This document shows positions 18,846 to 27,718 of a stretch of DNA of 64,000 bases, piece by piece. The DNA comes from Castellaniella denitrificans (lineage in GTDB: Bacteria; Pseudomonadota; Gammaproteobacteria; Burkholderiales; Burkholderiaceae_B): contig NZ_JAPWHE010000006.1 of NCBI RefSeq assembly GCF_027214045.1, positions 62,001 through 126,000 of the forward strand, in the 5' to 3' direction. A program made the translations under genes and the position numbers. The number at the start of each line of letters is the position of its first letter. Position 1 is the stretch's first letter. The notes under the pieces are model-generated. The model saw only the letters and a program-made list of their open reading frames with translations, was not told where the DNA came from and did not search any database.

Positions 18846-20249
18846 ATGGCCGATATTCGGACCGAAACCGATTCCATGGGCGCCATCGAGGTGCCCGCCG
18901 CGCATTACTGGGGCGCGCAAACGCAGCGCTCCATCCAGAACTTCCCGATCGGCGTGGCCCGGTTCCGCTGGCAACCCCCGGTGATCCGCGCCCTGGGCGT
19001 GCTGAAAAAGGCCGCGGCCCAGGCCAATGCCGAACTCGGTGAACTGCCCGCCGACATCGGCAACCTGATCGTGCGCGCCGCCGATGAGGTCATCGAAGGC
19101 AAGCTCGACGGGGAGTTCCCGCTCGTGGTGTTCCAGACCGGCTCGGGCACTCAGTCGAACATGAATGCCAACGAGGTCATCTCCAACCGGGCCATCGAGC
19201 TGGCCGGCGGTCAGGTCGGCTCCAAGGCTCCGGTGCACCCGAACGACCACGTCAATCGCGGCCAATCGTCCAACGACACCTTTCCCACGGCCATGCACAT
19301 CGCGGTGGCCGAAGAACTGTCGCGCCATTTCTTCCCGTCCGTCGGGCGCCTGCGCGCCACGCTGGACGCCAAGGCCAGGGCTTTCCAGGACGTCGTCAAG
19401 ACGGGGCGCACCCACTTGCAGGACGCCACGCCGATCACGCTGGGCCAGGAAATCAGTGCCTGGGTGGCGCAGATCGATTTCGCTCTGGACGCCGTGCAAT
19501 CGGCGTTGCCGGGCATCTATGACCTGGCGATCGGCGGCACGGCCGTGGGCACCGGCCTGAATGCCCATCCGCGTTTCGGCGAACTGGCCGCCGCGCGCAT
19601 CGCCGACATCACCGGCCTGCCGTTCCGCAGCGCCGAAAACAAGTTTTTCGCCCTGTCCGCGCATGACGCGCTGGTCAATCTGTCGGCCGCGCTGCGCACC
19701 CTGGCTGGCGCCCTGATGAAGATCGCCAACGACGTGCGCTGGCTGTCCAGCGGTCCGCGCTGCGGCATCGGCGAACTGCTGATCCCGGAAAACGAACCCG
19801 GCTCGTCCATCATGCCGGGCAAGGTCAACCCCACCCAGTGCGAGGCCATGACCATGGTCTGCGCCCAGGTCTACGGCAACGACGCCGCCGTGGCCTTCGC
19901 CGGTTCCCAGGGCAATTTCCAGTTGAACGTCTACAAGCCCGTCATGGTGCACAACGTCCTGGAAAGCATCGGCCTGCTGGCCGACGCCTGCCTGTCTTTC
20001 GACGAGCACTGCGCCGTCGGCATCGAGCCCAATCGGCCGCGCATCGAGGAAAATCTGAACAAGAACCTGATGCTGGTCACCGCGCTGAACCGCCACATTG
20101 GCTACGACAAGGCCGCCGCCATCGCCAAGAAGGCCCACAAGGAACACAGCACCTTGCGGGAAGCCGCGCTGGCGCTGGGCTTTTTGACCGATGCGCAGTA
20201 CGATGAATGGATCGTTCCTCTGGACATGACCCACCCCAGCAAGGCATGA
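18846..20249 (+). CDS. fumC: Class II fumarate hydratase FumC
   Basis: FumC interconverts fumarate and malate in the TCA cycle without an iron-sulfur cluster, so it resists superoxide. The 467 residues equal the E. coli length. Signatures are [58 protein letters not shown] and the superfamily motif [12 protein letters not shown] near residue 318. The ATG at 18846 starts four bases after the preceding stop codon. The previous two genes are on the same strand. Confidence 0.97.
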   Translation: MADIRTETDSMGAIEVPAAHYWGAQTQRSIQNFPIGVARFRWQPPVIRALGVLKKAAAQANAELGELPADIGNLIVRAADEVIEGKLDGEFPLVVFQTGSGTQSNMNANEVISNRAIELAGGQVGSKAPVHPNDHVNRGQSSNDTFPTAMHIAVAEELSRHFFPSVGRLRATLDAKARAFQDVVKTGRTHLQDATPITLGQEISAWVAQIDFALDAVQSALPGIYDLAIGGTAVGTGLNAHPRFGELAAARIADITGLPFRSAENKFFALSAHDALVNLSAALRTLAGALMKIANDVRWLSSGPRCGIGELLIPENEPGSSIMPGKVNPTQCEAMTMVCAQVYGNDAAVAFAGSQGNFQLNVYKPVMVHNVLESIGLLADACLSFDEHCAVGIEPNRPRIEENLNKNLMLVTALNRHIGYDKAAAIAKKAHKEHSTLREAALALGFLTDAQYDEWIVPLDMTHPSKA

Positions 20250-20258
20250 GACCGGACA

Positions 20259-20285
20259 CGGGACAGCCCTCCGCAGACTGTCCCG
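20259..20285. repeat. Palindromic intergenic repeat, copy 2
   Basis: CGGGACAG and CTGTCCCG arms flank a degenerate centre containing CCGCAG. The following bases up to GGATCCGAGCC (ending near 20304) resemble the flank of copy 3 at 25845, which reads GAATCCGAGCC. It lies just after fumC and may act as its 3' hairpin. Confidence 0.6.
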
Positions 20286-20304
20286 CGCCAGCCGGATCCG
20301 AGCC

Positions 20305-20694
20305 GTGAGCATGATGAAATCGCCTGTACGGATCAAACGCGTTTACGAAGCCCCGTCGGACACAGACGGTCTGCGCGTGTTCATCGACAGGCTTTGGCCG
20401 CGGGGTGTTTCCAAGGGTGCGTTTGAATATGATCTTTGGTGCAAGGACCTGGCGCCCAGCCCGGCGCTGCGCGCCTGGTTCGGCCACAAGCCCGAACACT
20501 GGGACGGCTTTCGCCGCGATTACGACGCCGAATTGCGGGACGAACGGGCGCAGGCCCGCATGGGAGAAGTCTTCGCCGCGGCCGAAGGCCGGCGCATCAC
20601 CCTGGTGTTCGGCGCCAAGGATCCCGAACACAATCATGCGCTGATCCTGGCCGATGCCATGAACGACTATGCCAGGCGTCACCGCCTCGCCTGA
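20305..20694 (+). CDS. DUF488 family protein
   Basis: This 129-residue protein belongs to the DUF488 family (YeaO-like), seen from VRIKRVYEAP, DGLRVFIDRLWPRGVSK, WCKDLAPSPALRAWFGH and the C-terminal ITLVFGAKDPEHNHALILADAM. The family has no firmly established biochemical activity; it is a small soluble cytoplasmic protein. The start could be the GTG at 20305 or the ATGs at 20311 and 20314; the core begins after these, so the choice barely matters. It lies between the repeat after fumC and an NfeD/slipin pair. Confidence 0.88.
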   Translation: MSMMKSPVRIKRVYEAPSDTDGLRVFIDRLWPRGVSKGAFEYDLWCKDLAPSPALRAWFGHKPEHWDGFRRDYDAELRDERAQARMGEVFAAAEGRRITLVFGAKDPEHNHALILADAMNDYARRHRLA

Positions 20695-20724
20695 ACGGGT
20701 TCCGCCCACTACTTCGGAAAGGAC

Positions 20725-21054
20725 ATGCTGCTGGTCTATTTCGGTTCGCAATCGGTCTGGGCGCTGTCGCTTCTGGGGCTGATCCTGCTGCTGGCCGTGG
20801 TCATCGCCATCCAGGCGCATCGTGGCCGGGCCCGTGGCGGGAACGAAGAATTGCCCGGCATGATCGGCGAGATCACCCAGGCCTCCGATGCGCGTGGCCG
20901 CGCGCGCGCCCTGGTGCGTGGAGAAGTCTGGCAAGTGCATGCCGACGCACCATTGCGGCCTGGCCAGGCCGTACGGGTCTTGGCCGAGCGCGGCCTGATG
21001 CTTGAAGTCGAACCCGTCCCCGATCGGGATGTTTTTCTGGGAGAGCCCTCATGA
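20725..21054 (+). CDS. Short NfeD-like membrane protein
   Basis: This 109-residue protein has an N-terminal membrane segment ([20 protein letters not shown]). A small beta-rich domain follows: [46 protein letters not shown]. This is the OB-fold typical of NfeD C-termini. NfeD proteins partner SPFH/stomatin proteins in membrane microdomains, and here the gene overlaps the slipin gene by four bases, supporting the pairing. GGAAAGGA precedes the ATG. Confidence 0.85.
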   Translation: MLLVYFGSQSVWALSLLGLILLLAVVIAIQAHRGRARGGNEELPGMIGEITQASDARGRARALVRGEVWQVHADAPLRPGQAVRVLAERGLMLEVEPVPDRDVFLGEPS

Positions 21055-21839
21055 TGTTCCTGGAGCTGAATTCGGGCCTCGGCCTGCTGGTGCTCGTTTT
21101 TCTGGTGTTCGTGCTGTTCAAGCTGTTCCGCATCCTGCGTGAGTATGAGCGCGCCGTCATCTTCACACTGGGCCGGTACACCGGCACCAAGGGCCCGGGA
21201 CTGATCATCGTCATCCCCTTCCTGCAGCATGCGCTGCGGGTGGACATGCGCGTGGTGACGCTGGACATCCCGCCTCAGGACGTGATTTCCCGCGACAATG
21301 TGTCGGTGCAGGTGAACGCGGTGGTGTATTTCCGGGTGGTGGATCCCGGCAAGGCGATCATTCAGGTCGAACGCTACCTGGAGGCCACCAGCCAGTTGGC
21401 GCAGACGACGCTGCGGGCGGTGCTGGGCAAGCACGAATTGGACGAGATGCTGGCCGAACGCGAAAAGCTGAATCAGGATGTCCAGACCATCCTGGACGCC
21501 CAGACGGATGGCTGGGGCATCAAGGTCACCAACGTGGAGATCAAGGACATCGGCCTGAACGAGACCATGGTGCGGGCCATGGCGCGCCAGGCGGAGGCCG
21601 AGCGTGAACGCCGCGCCAAGGTCATCCACGCCGAGGGTGAACGCCAGGCGGCGCGGGCACTGGCCGATGCGGCCAATACGCTGGCGCAGGAGCCGTCCGC
21701 CATGCAGTTGCGCTACCTGGAGACCCTGGCCCAGGTAGCGGGCGACAAATCGTCCACGCTGGTTTTCCCGATTCCCATCGACCTGCTGGCCGGGTTCATG
21801 GGGCCGTCGCGTCCGCCTCGGCCAGAAGCCGACCAATGA
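21051..21839 (+). CDS. SPFH-domain slipin (stomatin/prohibitin family) protein
   Basis: This 262-residue slipin has an N-terminal membrane-inserted hairpin ([18 protein letters not shown]). The SPFH domain follows: [57 protein letters not shown]. It ends in a charged alpha-helical region ([19 protein letters not shown]) that drives oligomerisation. Such proteins scaffold membrane domains and control membrane proteases. It is translationally coupled to the NfeD-like gene. Its last 44 bases overlap, in antisense, the 3' end of the redoxin gene. Confidence 0.93.
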   Translation: MMFLELNSGLGLLVLVFLVFVLFKLFRILREYERAVIFTLGRYTGTKGPGLIIVIPFLQHALRVDMRVVTLDIPPQDVISRDNVSVQVNAVVYFRVVDPGKAIIQVERYLEATSQLAQTTLRAVLGKHELDEMLAEREKLNQDVQTILDAQTDGWGIKVTNVEIKDIGLNETMVRAMARQAEAERERRAKVIHAEGERQAARALADAANTLAQEPSAMQLRYLETLAQVAGDKSSTLVFPIPIDLLAGFMGPSRPPRPEADQ

Positions 21840-22287
21840 CGGCGCCGGCCTTCAGGTCATCCAAGCGGCCGAAATGATGCAGGCGGACGCCGCCCCGGGC
21901 GTCCAGGATCACCAGGGATGGCGTGCCCTGCAGTCCCCAGGCCTGCATGGTCAGGGGAATCGGATTGCCGGACGGCGCGGGGCGGTCGATGCCCACGGGG
22001 AAACGGATCCGGTATTCGTGCAGGAACGCCCGCAGCGCGACTTCGCCCATGGCGGCGTGATGCTCGAAGACCGTGTGCAGTCCGATGACCTGGACGCGCC
22101 CCGGGGGAAAGGACTCATGGATCGCCTTGGCCTGGGGCAGCCCGTGGGACACGCATCCCGGACACAGCATCTGGAAGGCGTGCACGACCACCACGGATCC
22201 GCGCAGCGACTCCAGCGAGGGCGGGTCGTCGTGGATGTTCAGCCACGTCTCGATCTCCCAGGGGGGAGGCAGCGCACCGTTGATCAT
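21796..22287 (-). CDS. Thioredoxin-fold redoxin (TlpA/AhpC-like) protein
   Basis: This 163-residue protein looks like a thioredoxin-fold oxidoreductase. It has [22 protein letters not shown], with a CPGC (CxxC) redox pair, then [14 protein letters not shown] and [16 protein letters not shown], where TP is the cis-proline loop. There is no obvious signal peptide, so it may be cytoplasmic. The ATG at 22287 is used because the fold begins directly after it. The 3' end overlaps the slipin gene by 44 bases in antisense. It is divergent from the cytochrome c gene. Its partner is unknown. Confidence 0.8.
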   Translation of the reverse strand: MINGALPPPWEIETWLNIHDDPPSLESLRGSVVVVHAFQMLCPGCVSHGLPQAKAIHESFPPGRVQVIGLHTVFEHHAAMGEVALRAFLHEYRIRFPVGIDRPAPSGNPIPLTMQAWGLQGTPSLVILDARGGVRLHHFGRLDDLKAGAVIGRLLAEADATAP

Positions 22288-22513
22288 GATCAGGTTCCAC
22301 GATGAAGTCGGTCGATTCCATGATAGGACGGACGTACAATCAAAGAAAGACGCCCGGCCGGGAAAACCTACAATTCGTAGTGGTAATCGCCTGCGAATTG
22401 ACCGACCATGGTGTAATGATGCGCCTTCGACGCCCGGTGTGCCGGCGGCGAGGCGGTGCGGGGCGCTCGTGGGGCGCCCCTCGGAAACTTCCCTGTCTGA
22501 CGGAGACTCACAC

Positions 22514-22846
22514 ATGAAACTGTCCGCTCTCGCCCTGAGCCTTTCCCTGCTGGCCATGGGCCAGGCCGCCCACGCCGCGCCGGATTTCGCCCAGGTCAAG
22601 GACATCCTGACCAAGAACGCCTGTCTGGCCTGTCATTCGGTCGACAAGAAGGTCGTCGGGCCCGCGTACATCGATGTCGCGGCCAAGCACAAGGGCCAGG
22701 CGGACGCCGCCGACGTCCTCACCAAGCACATCAAGGGCGGCAGTTCCGGTGTGTACGGGCCGATTCCGATGCCGCCCAACGTCGGCATTTCCGACGCCGA
22801 CATCAAGACGGTGGTCGACTGGCTGGTGGCTGGCGCCCCGCACTGA
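22514..22846 (+). CDS. Small periplasmic cytochrome c (c551/c552 type)
   Basis: This 110-residue secreted class I cytochrome has a signal peptide ending AAHA. Mature residues begin APDFAQVKDILTKNACLACH, with the CxxCH haem site, and the axial methionine is in GPIPMPPNVG. The length and the KKVVGPAYIDVAAKHKG region match cytochrome c551/c552, soluble electron carriers to terminal oxidases or nitrite reductases. A GGAGAC ribosome site is present. It is a single gene followed by a terminator at 22868. Confidence 0.93.
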   Translation: MKLSALALSLSLLAMGQAAHAAPDFAQVKDILTKNACLACHSVDKKVVGPAYIDVAAKHKGQADAADVLTKHIKGGSSGVYGPIPMPPNVGISDADIKTVVDWLVAGAPH

Positions 22847-22867
22847 TCGCCCGACGCGCTTGCGCGG

Positions 22868-22904
22868 ACCCTGTGCGCGGCTGTCGGCCGCCACAGGGTT
22901 TTTT
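22868..22904 (+). terminator. Intrinsic terminator after cytochrome c gene
   Basis: CCCTGTG and CACAGGG arms enclose a 16-base GC-rich loop (CGCGGCTGTCGGCCGC, itself able to pair), followed by six T residues. Confidence 0.85.
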
Positions 22905-22954
22905 ACTTTCAGGGTCCGGATCCGCGGACCCGTCCTTCATCAACAGGAGCCGGC

Positions 22955-25837
22955 ATGAACCGAGTCGATGTCTTCTCGGGCCTGGAAACCCAGTCCATTT
23001 CCGTCGAAGTCCTGCGGGAAAAATACGCCAAAGGCGACGAAACCTCGATCGTCGAAATCCAGCGGCGCGTGGCGCGCGCGTTGGCCTCAGTCGAAAAACC
23101 GAAGCAGCGCGCCCGTTACCGTGCCTTGTTCCTGGATGCCCAGCAGCGCGGTTTCATCCCTGCGGGCCGGATCAATTCGGCCGCGGGCACGGACCTGGCC
23201 GCCACGCTCATCAACTGCTTCGTCCAGCCGGTCGGCGATTCGGTGTCCGATCCGGTGGACGGCCGGCCGGGCATCTACGACGCCCTGCAAAAGGCCGCCG
23301 AGACCATGCGCCGCGGCGGCGGGGTGGGTTACAACTTCAGCCACATCCGTCCGGCGGGCGCCATCGTCAAGGGTACGGCCTCAAAGGCGTCCGGGCCCGT
23401 TTCCTACATGCGCGTGTTCGACCGCTCCTGCGAGACTGTCGAATCGGCCGGATCGCGGCGCGGCGCACAGATGGGTGTGCTCGACGTCGGCCATCCCGAC
23501 ATCGAGACGTTCATCGAGGCCAAGCAGACGGCCGGCGAACTGACCAACTTCAACGTGTCGGTCAGCGTCACCGACGAATTCATGCGCGCCGTCGAGCACG
23601 ACGCCCCGTTTCCCCTGACCCATGCGGCGGAGCCTTCGGACGACCTCAAGGCCGCCGGCGCCTATCGCCGCGAGGACGGTCTGTGGGTCTACCGCGAAAT
23701 CCGGGCGCGCGACCTGTGGGACCGGATCATGCGATCCACCTACGACTACGCCGAGCCCGGCGTGCTGTTCCATGACCGGATCAACGGCGAGAACAATCTG
23801 CATTATCTGGAAACGCTGGGTGCCACCAACCCTTGCGGCGAACAGCCGCTGCCGGGCTACGGTTGCTGCTGCCTGGGTTCCATCGACCTGACGCGCTTCG
23901 TGCGCGACCCGTTCGGCTTGCAGGGTGATCCTTCGGTGGATTGGGACGGCCTGGCCGAGGTCGTGGGGGTGGCCGTGCGCATGCTGGACAACGTGCTCGA
24001 CGCCACCGTCTGGCCGCTGCCCGAGCAGGCGGCCGAGGCCGCCCGCAAGCGCCGCGTCGGTCTGGGCGTCACAGGGCTGGGCGATGCGCTGATCATGCTG
24101 AAGCTGGCCTATGACAGCGAGCCCGCGCGCGCGATGGCCGCCCGTTTCGCTCGCGAAGTGGCCCACGCCGCTTATCGGGCCTCGGTGGATCTGGCCCGCG
24201 AGCGCGGCCCTTTCCCGGGCTTCCAGGCCGGCCCCTATCTGGACAGCGGTTTTGCCCGGCGCCTGCCCGAGGACATCCGTGCCGCCATCGCGGAGCACGG
24301 CATCCGCAACAGCCATCTCACCTCGATCGCCCCGACGGGCACGATTTCCCTGGCCTTCGCGGACAATGCCTCCAACGGCATCGAACCGCCTTTCTCCTGG
24401 ACCTATACGCGTACCAAGCGCATGGCCGATGGCGGCAGGCAGGACTATGTGGTCGAGGACCACGCCTACCGGCTCTACCGCCTGATGGGAGGCGACGTGT
24501 CCGGCGCGCTGCCGCCGTATTTCCGCACCGCCCTGGAGATCTCCGCGCGCGACCACGCGCTGATGGTCGCGGCCGTCAAGGACCACGTCGACGCCGCGAT
24601 TTCCAAGACCGTGAACGTGGCCGCGGACTACCCCTACGAGGACTTCAAGGATCTGTACATGCAGGCCTGGAAACTCGGTCTGAAGGGGATCACCACCTAT
24701 CGTCCCAGCGGCAAGCGCGGCGCCGTATTGTCCGTGTCTCCGGCGGCCGAAGCGCCCGCACAGCCGGAGGCCATCTCCCTGTCCGAGGCCGATCGCCGCC
24801 TGGTACTCAAGCGTGTCATCGAGCCTGTGCTCAACAGCCTGCGCTGGCCCAATCGTCCACGGTTGCCGCGCGGGGCCTCCTGCTGGGCATCGGACGCCAT
24901 CGAGTCTCCGGAAGGCAGTTTCGTGGTTTTCGTATCCGATCTGCAGAAGCGGCCCTTCGAAGTCTGGGTCAACGGCGCCCGCCCGCCGCGCGGCCTGGGT
25001 TCCGTGTCCAAGATGCTCAGCCTGGACATGTACACGGACGACTTCCCCTGGCTCAATCGCAAACTGGAAGTTCTGGCCGCCACCAATGGCGGCTCGGCCT
25101 TCCAGATCCTGGACCCCGAGGCCGGCGAACCGATCTGGGTGCCTTCGACGGTGGCCGCTTTGGCGCGCCTGGTCGCGTTCCGCCACCGCTCGCTGGGCAT
25201 CGACATCGACGCCGCGGCCGCGCCGAAGTCGGCAATGATGGAAGCGCTGATCGCGCCGCGTGAACCCAAGACCGGCCCCGATGGCACCATGGGGTGGATC
25301 TGCGATGTCCTCAACCCGGTGACGGGCGACGATTTCGTGCTGATGGTCAAGGAATTGCGCATGCCCGACGGCTCCACCCGTCCGTATTCAGTGTGGGGCG
25401 CCGGCAAGTTCCCTCGTGCCTTCGAGGGCCTGTTCAAGCTCCTGAGCCTGGACATGCGCATCGTCGATCCGGCCTGGATCGCCATGAAGCTGCGCAAGCT
25501 GATGAATTACGCCGAGCCCCAGGGCGATTTTCTGGCACGCGTGCCCGGCGCCGAAAAATCCAGCTCCTTCCCCTCGACCGAAGCCTACATCGCCCGCCTG
25601 TTGATCCACCGCTATGCGATGCTCGGCATTCTTGACGAACAGGGCGAGCCCGTCGAGCAGATGGGCGTCGTCCAGGCCGAGTCCGAAGCCACCGAGGCCA
25701 TGGCGGCCGCGCATCCGGCCCGCCAGGCGCCGCCCGTCCACGGAACCGAGTGCCCCGAATGCCACCTGCACAGCGTCATCAAGAAAGACGGCTGCCAGTT
25801 CTGCACCCACTGCGGATACACGGGCGCATGTGGATGA
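22955..25837 (+). CDS. nrdJ: Adenosylcobalamin-dependent (class II) ribonucleotide reductase
   Basis: This 960-residue enzyme makes deoxyribonucleotides with a B12 radical, so it works with or without oxygen. The core (about residues 1-590) has TLINCFVQPVGDSV, MRRGGGVGYNFSHIRP, the active-site motif NPCGEQPLPGYGCCCLGSID and IAPTGTISLAFADN. After a linker come two tandem related domains: one around SFVVFVSDLQKRPFEVWVNG, the other around DFVLMVKELRMPDGSTRPYS, both continuing into KLLSLDM-like segments (TSCPD-type). The C-terminus is a zinc ribbon with CPEC and CTHC. GGAG precedes the ATG. No room exists upstream for a cobalamin riboswitch (50 bases). It suggests a facultatively anaerobic, B12-using organism. 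Confidence 0.95.
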   Translation: MNRVDVFSGLETQSISVEVLREKYAKGDETSIVEIQRRVARALASVEKPKQRARYRALFLDAQQRGFIPAGRINSAAGTDLAATLINCFVQPVGDSVSDPVDGRPGIYDALQKAAETMRRGGGVGYNFSHIRPAGAIVKGTASKASGPVSYMRVFDRSCETVESAGSRRGAQMGVLDVGHPDIETFIEAKQTAGELTNFNVSVSVTDEFMRAVEHDAPFPLTHAAEPSDDLKAAGAYRREDGLWVYREIRARDLWDRIMRSTYDYAEPGVLFHDRINGENNLHYLETLGATNPCGEQPLPGYGCCCLGSIDLTRFVRDPFGLQGDPSVDWDGLAEVVGVAVRMLDNVLDATVWPLPEQAAEAARKRRVGLGVTGLGDALIMLKLAYDSEPARAMAARFAREVAHAAYRASVDLARERGPFPGFQAGPYLDSGFARRLPEDIRAAIAEHGIRNSHLTSIAPTGTISLAFADNASNGIEPPFSWTYTRTKRMADGGRQDYVVEDHAYRLYRLMGGDVSGALPPYFRTALEISARDHALMVAAVKDHVDAAISKTVNVAADYPYEDFKDLYMQAWKLGLKGITTYRPSGKRGAVLSVSPAAEAPAQPEAISLSEADRRLVLKRVIEPVLNSLRWPNRPRLPRGASCWASDAIESPEGSFVVFVSDLQKRPFEVWVNGARPPRGLGSVSKMLSLDMYTDDFPWLNRKLEVLAATNGGSAFQILDPEAGEPIWVPSTVAALARLVAFRHRSLGIDIDAAAAPKSAMMEALIAPREPKTGPDGTMGWICDVLNPVTGDDFVLMVKELRMPDGSTRPYSVWGAGKFPRAFEGLFKLLSLDMRIVDPAWIAMKLRKLMNYAEPQGDFLARVPGAEKSSSFPSTEAYIARLLIHRYAMLGILDEQGEPVEQMGVVQAESEATEAMAAAHPARQAPPVHGTECPECHLHSVIKKDGCQFCTHCGYTGACG

Positions 25838-25844
25838 GACAGGA

Positions 25845-25874
25845 CGAGGAACAGTCCCTGCGGACTGTTCCTCG
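25845..25874. repeat. Palindromic intergenic repeat, copy 3
   Basis: A perfect 13-bp inverted repeat: CGAGGAACAGTCC, loop CTGC, GGACTGTTCCTCG. GACAGG/CCTGTC extend the stem on the outside after a one-base bulge. It starts eight bases after the nrdJ stop and belongs to the family at 15974 and 20259. Its 3' flank runs into the direct repeats at 25869. Confidence 0.75.
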
Positions 25875-25912
25875 CCTGTCGAATCCGAGCCCCGCTTGCA
25901 AGCGGCGAGGTG
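25869..25912. repeat. Direct repeat with internal palindrome, unit 1
   Basis: The unit begins TCCTCGCCTGTCGAATCCGA and ends GCAAGCGGCGAGGTG. It contains the palindrome CCGCTTGCAAGCGG, and CCTCGCC/GGCGAGG outer arms can close a longer stem. It is repeated almost exactly at 25936; unit 1 carries two extra bases. Confidence 0.7.
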
Positions 25913-25935
25913 GAGAGATGCCCCGGCTCGAGGTT

Positions 25936-25977
25936 TCCTCGCCTGTCGAATCCGAGCCGCTTGCAAGCGGCGAGGTG
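25936..25977. repeat. Direct repeat with internal palindrome, unit 2
   Basis: Second copy of the unit at 25869, with the same hairpin (CCGCTTGCAAGCGG inside CCTCGCC/GGCGAGG). It lies about 70 bases before nadB. The two copies and the palindrome at 25845 fill most of the nrdJ-nadB gap. Confidence 0.7.
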
Positions 25978-26049
25978 CGGGAAACGGATATAGAATGATT
26001 CCCCCGGCCCGGGGAGACCGGGGGCTCAACCACTCACACAAGAAGTGAC

Positions 26050-27684
26050 ATGAATCATCAATACGACGTCCTGATCATCGGCAGCGGCCTGTCCGGCCTG
26101 ACGGTGGCGTTGCATCTGGCGGCCGACAAGAAAGTCGCCGTGCTGTCGAAAAAAGCCCTGCTGGACGGGGCGAGCAACTGGGCGCAGGGCGGCATCGCCG
26201 CCGTGCTGGATTCGCAGGACAGTCACGACGAGCACATCGCCGACACGCTGGTCGCGGGCGCCGGACTGTGCGATTCCGACGCCACGCGTCACATCGTCGA
26301 GCAGGGGCGGTCGGCCATCGACTGGCTGATCGAACTGGGCGTGCCCTTTACCCCCGATCAGGGCGCCGAACTGGGTTTCCACCTGACCCGCGAAGGCGGC
26401 CACAGCCAACGGCGCATCATCCATGCGGCCGACGCCACCGGCCATCTGGTCCAGTTGACCCTGGAGCAGCAGGTCCGGGCACACCGCAACATCACCCTGC
26501 TGGAATACCATTCCGGCGTCGAACTCATCACCAGCCGTATCCTGGCCGGCGGCGGTGCCCCATCCACCGGCCAGCCGGCCCGCTGCCTTGGGGCCTACGT
26601 GTACGACGAACGCGCCGACCGGGTGCACACCATCCTGGCGTCCCGCGTCGTGCTGGCGACCGGCGGCGCGGGCAAGGTCTACCTGCACACCAGCAACCCC
26701 GACACCTCCACCGGCGACGGCATCGCCATGGCTTGGCGGGCGGGTTGTCGCGTGGCCAACATGGAATTCATGCAGTTCCATCCGACTTGCATGTTCCATC
26801 CGCAAGCCAAATCCTTCCTGATCTCCGAGGCCGTGCGCGGAGAGGGCGGGGTGTTGCGCCTGCCGGCCTCGGCCGGCGCCCAGGCAGGCGAACGCTTCAT
26901 GCAATGGCACGATGATCGTCTGGAACTGGCCCCGCGCGACGTGGTGGCCCGCGCCATCGATTTCGAGATCAAGAAGCGCGGCCTGACCCATGTGGATCTG
27001 GACATCAGCCATCGGCCGGCCGAATTCATCCGCGCGCATTTTCCGACCATCCACGCCCGCTGCCTGGAGTTCGGCATCGACATGACCCGCGAACCGATTC
27101 CGGTGGTGCCGGCGATGCACTTCACCTGCGGCGGCGTGGTGGTCGACATGAATGGCCGCACCGACATTCCGGGCCTCTACGCGGTGGGGGAAACCGCTTA
27201 CACCGGCCTGCATGGCGCCAACCGTCTGGCCAGCAACTCGTTGCTGGAATGCTTGGTGATCGGCCGCAGCGCCGCGCACGACATCGATGCCCAGCCCGAT
27301 CCGGATCCCCTGCCGGGTCAGGTGCCCGACTGGGACGAGAGCCGGGCCCGGGACAGCTCCGAGGCCGTGCTGGTCACACACGCCTGGGACGAGGTCCGCC
27401 GCCTGATGTCCAACTACGTCGGCATCGTGCGCACCCAGAAGCGTCTGGGCCGCGCGCGCCAGCGCATCAGCCTGCTGGACCAGGAAATCGAATCGTATTA
27501 CCAGGAGCACCGGGTCACCAGCGATCTGCTGGAATGCCGCAACCTGATCCAGGTCGCGGCCCTGGTGGTGGCGGCGGCGCTGTCGCGCAAGGAAAGCCGC
27601 GGCCTGCACTACTGCCAGGATTTCCCCTGGACCTTGCCCCGGGCGCTGCCCACGGTGATGACGCCGGAAGAAGGCTTTCGCTGA
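26050..27684 (+). CDS. nadB: L-aspartate oxidase
   Basis: NadB is the FAD enzyme that oxidises L-aspartate to iminoaspartate, the first step of de novo NAD synthesis. It can use oxygen or fumarate as acceptor. The 544 residues are normal. The protein has the FAD motif VLIIGSGLSGLTVAL, the NWAQGGIAAVLD motif, HTLV-region equivalents, VLATGGAGKVYL, the catalytic region EFMQFHPTCMF, and FTCGGVVVDMNGRTDIPGLYA. The C-terminal helical domain carries NYVGIVRTQKRL. A TAGAAT -10-like element lies about 60 bases upstream. It converges on nadC-nadA, which supply the next two steps. Confidence 0.96.
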   Translation: MNHQYDVLIIGSGLSGLTVALHLAADKKVAVLSKKALLDGASNWAQGGIAAVLDSQDSHDEHIADTLVAGAGLCDSDATRHIVEQGRSAIDWLIELGVPFTPDQGAELGFHLTREGGHSQRRIIHAADATGHLVQLTLEQQVRAHRNITLLEYHSGVELITSRILAGGGAPSTGQPARCLGAYVYDERADRVHTILASRVVLATGGAGKVYLHTSNPDTSTGDGIAMAWRAGCRVANMEFMQFHPTCMFHPQAKSFLISEAVRGEGGVLRLPASAGAQAGERFMQWHDDRLELAPRDVVARAIDFEIKKRGLTHVDLDISHRPAEFIRAHFPTIHARCLEFGIDMTREPIPVVPAMHFTCGGVVVDMNGRTDIPGLYAVGETAYTGLHGANRLASNSLLECLVIGRSAAHDIDAQPDPDPLPGQVPDWDESRARDSSEAVLVTHAWDEVRRLMSNYVGIVRTQKRLGRARQRISLLDQEIESYYQEHRVTSDLLECRNLIQVAALVVAAALSRKESRGLHYCQDFPWTLPRALPTVMTPEEGFR

Positions 27685-27718
27685 TGGTGCGCCGGCACGC
27701 GGCCGGCGCCGGCGGGGA

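Noticed and set aside
22393-22410. FNR-like TTGACcgacCATGG upstream of the cytochrome c gene
   Set aside because: The second half-site does not match TCAA, so it is not a credible FNR box.
22905-22954. Cobalamin riboswitch before nrdJ
   Set aside because: Only 50 bases lie between the preceding terminator and the start codon, too short for the aptamer, and no B12-box sequence is visible.
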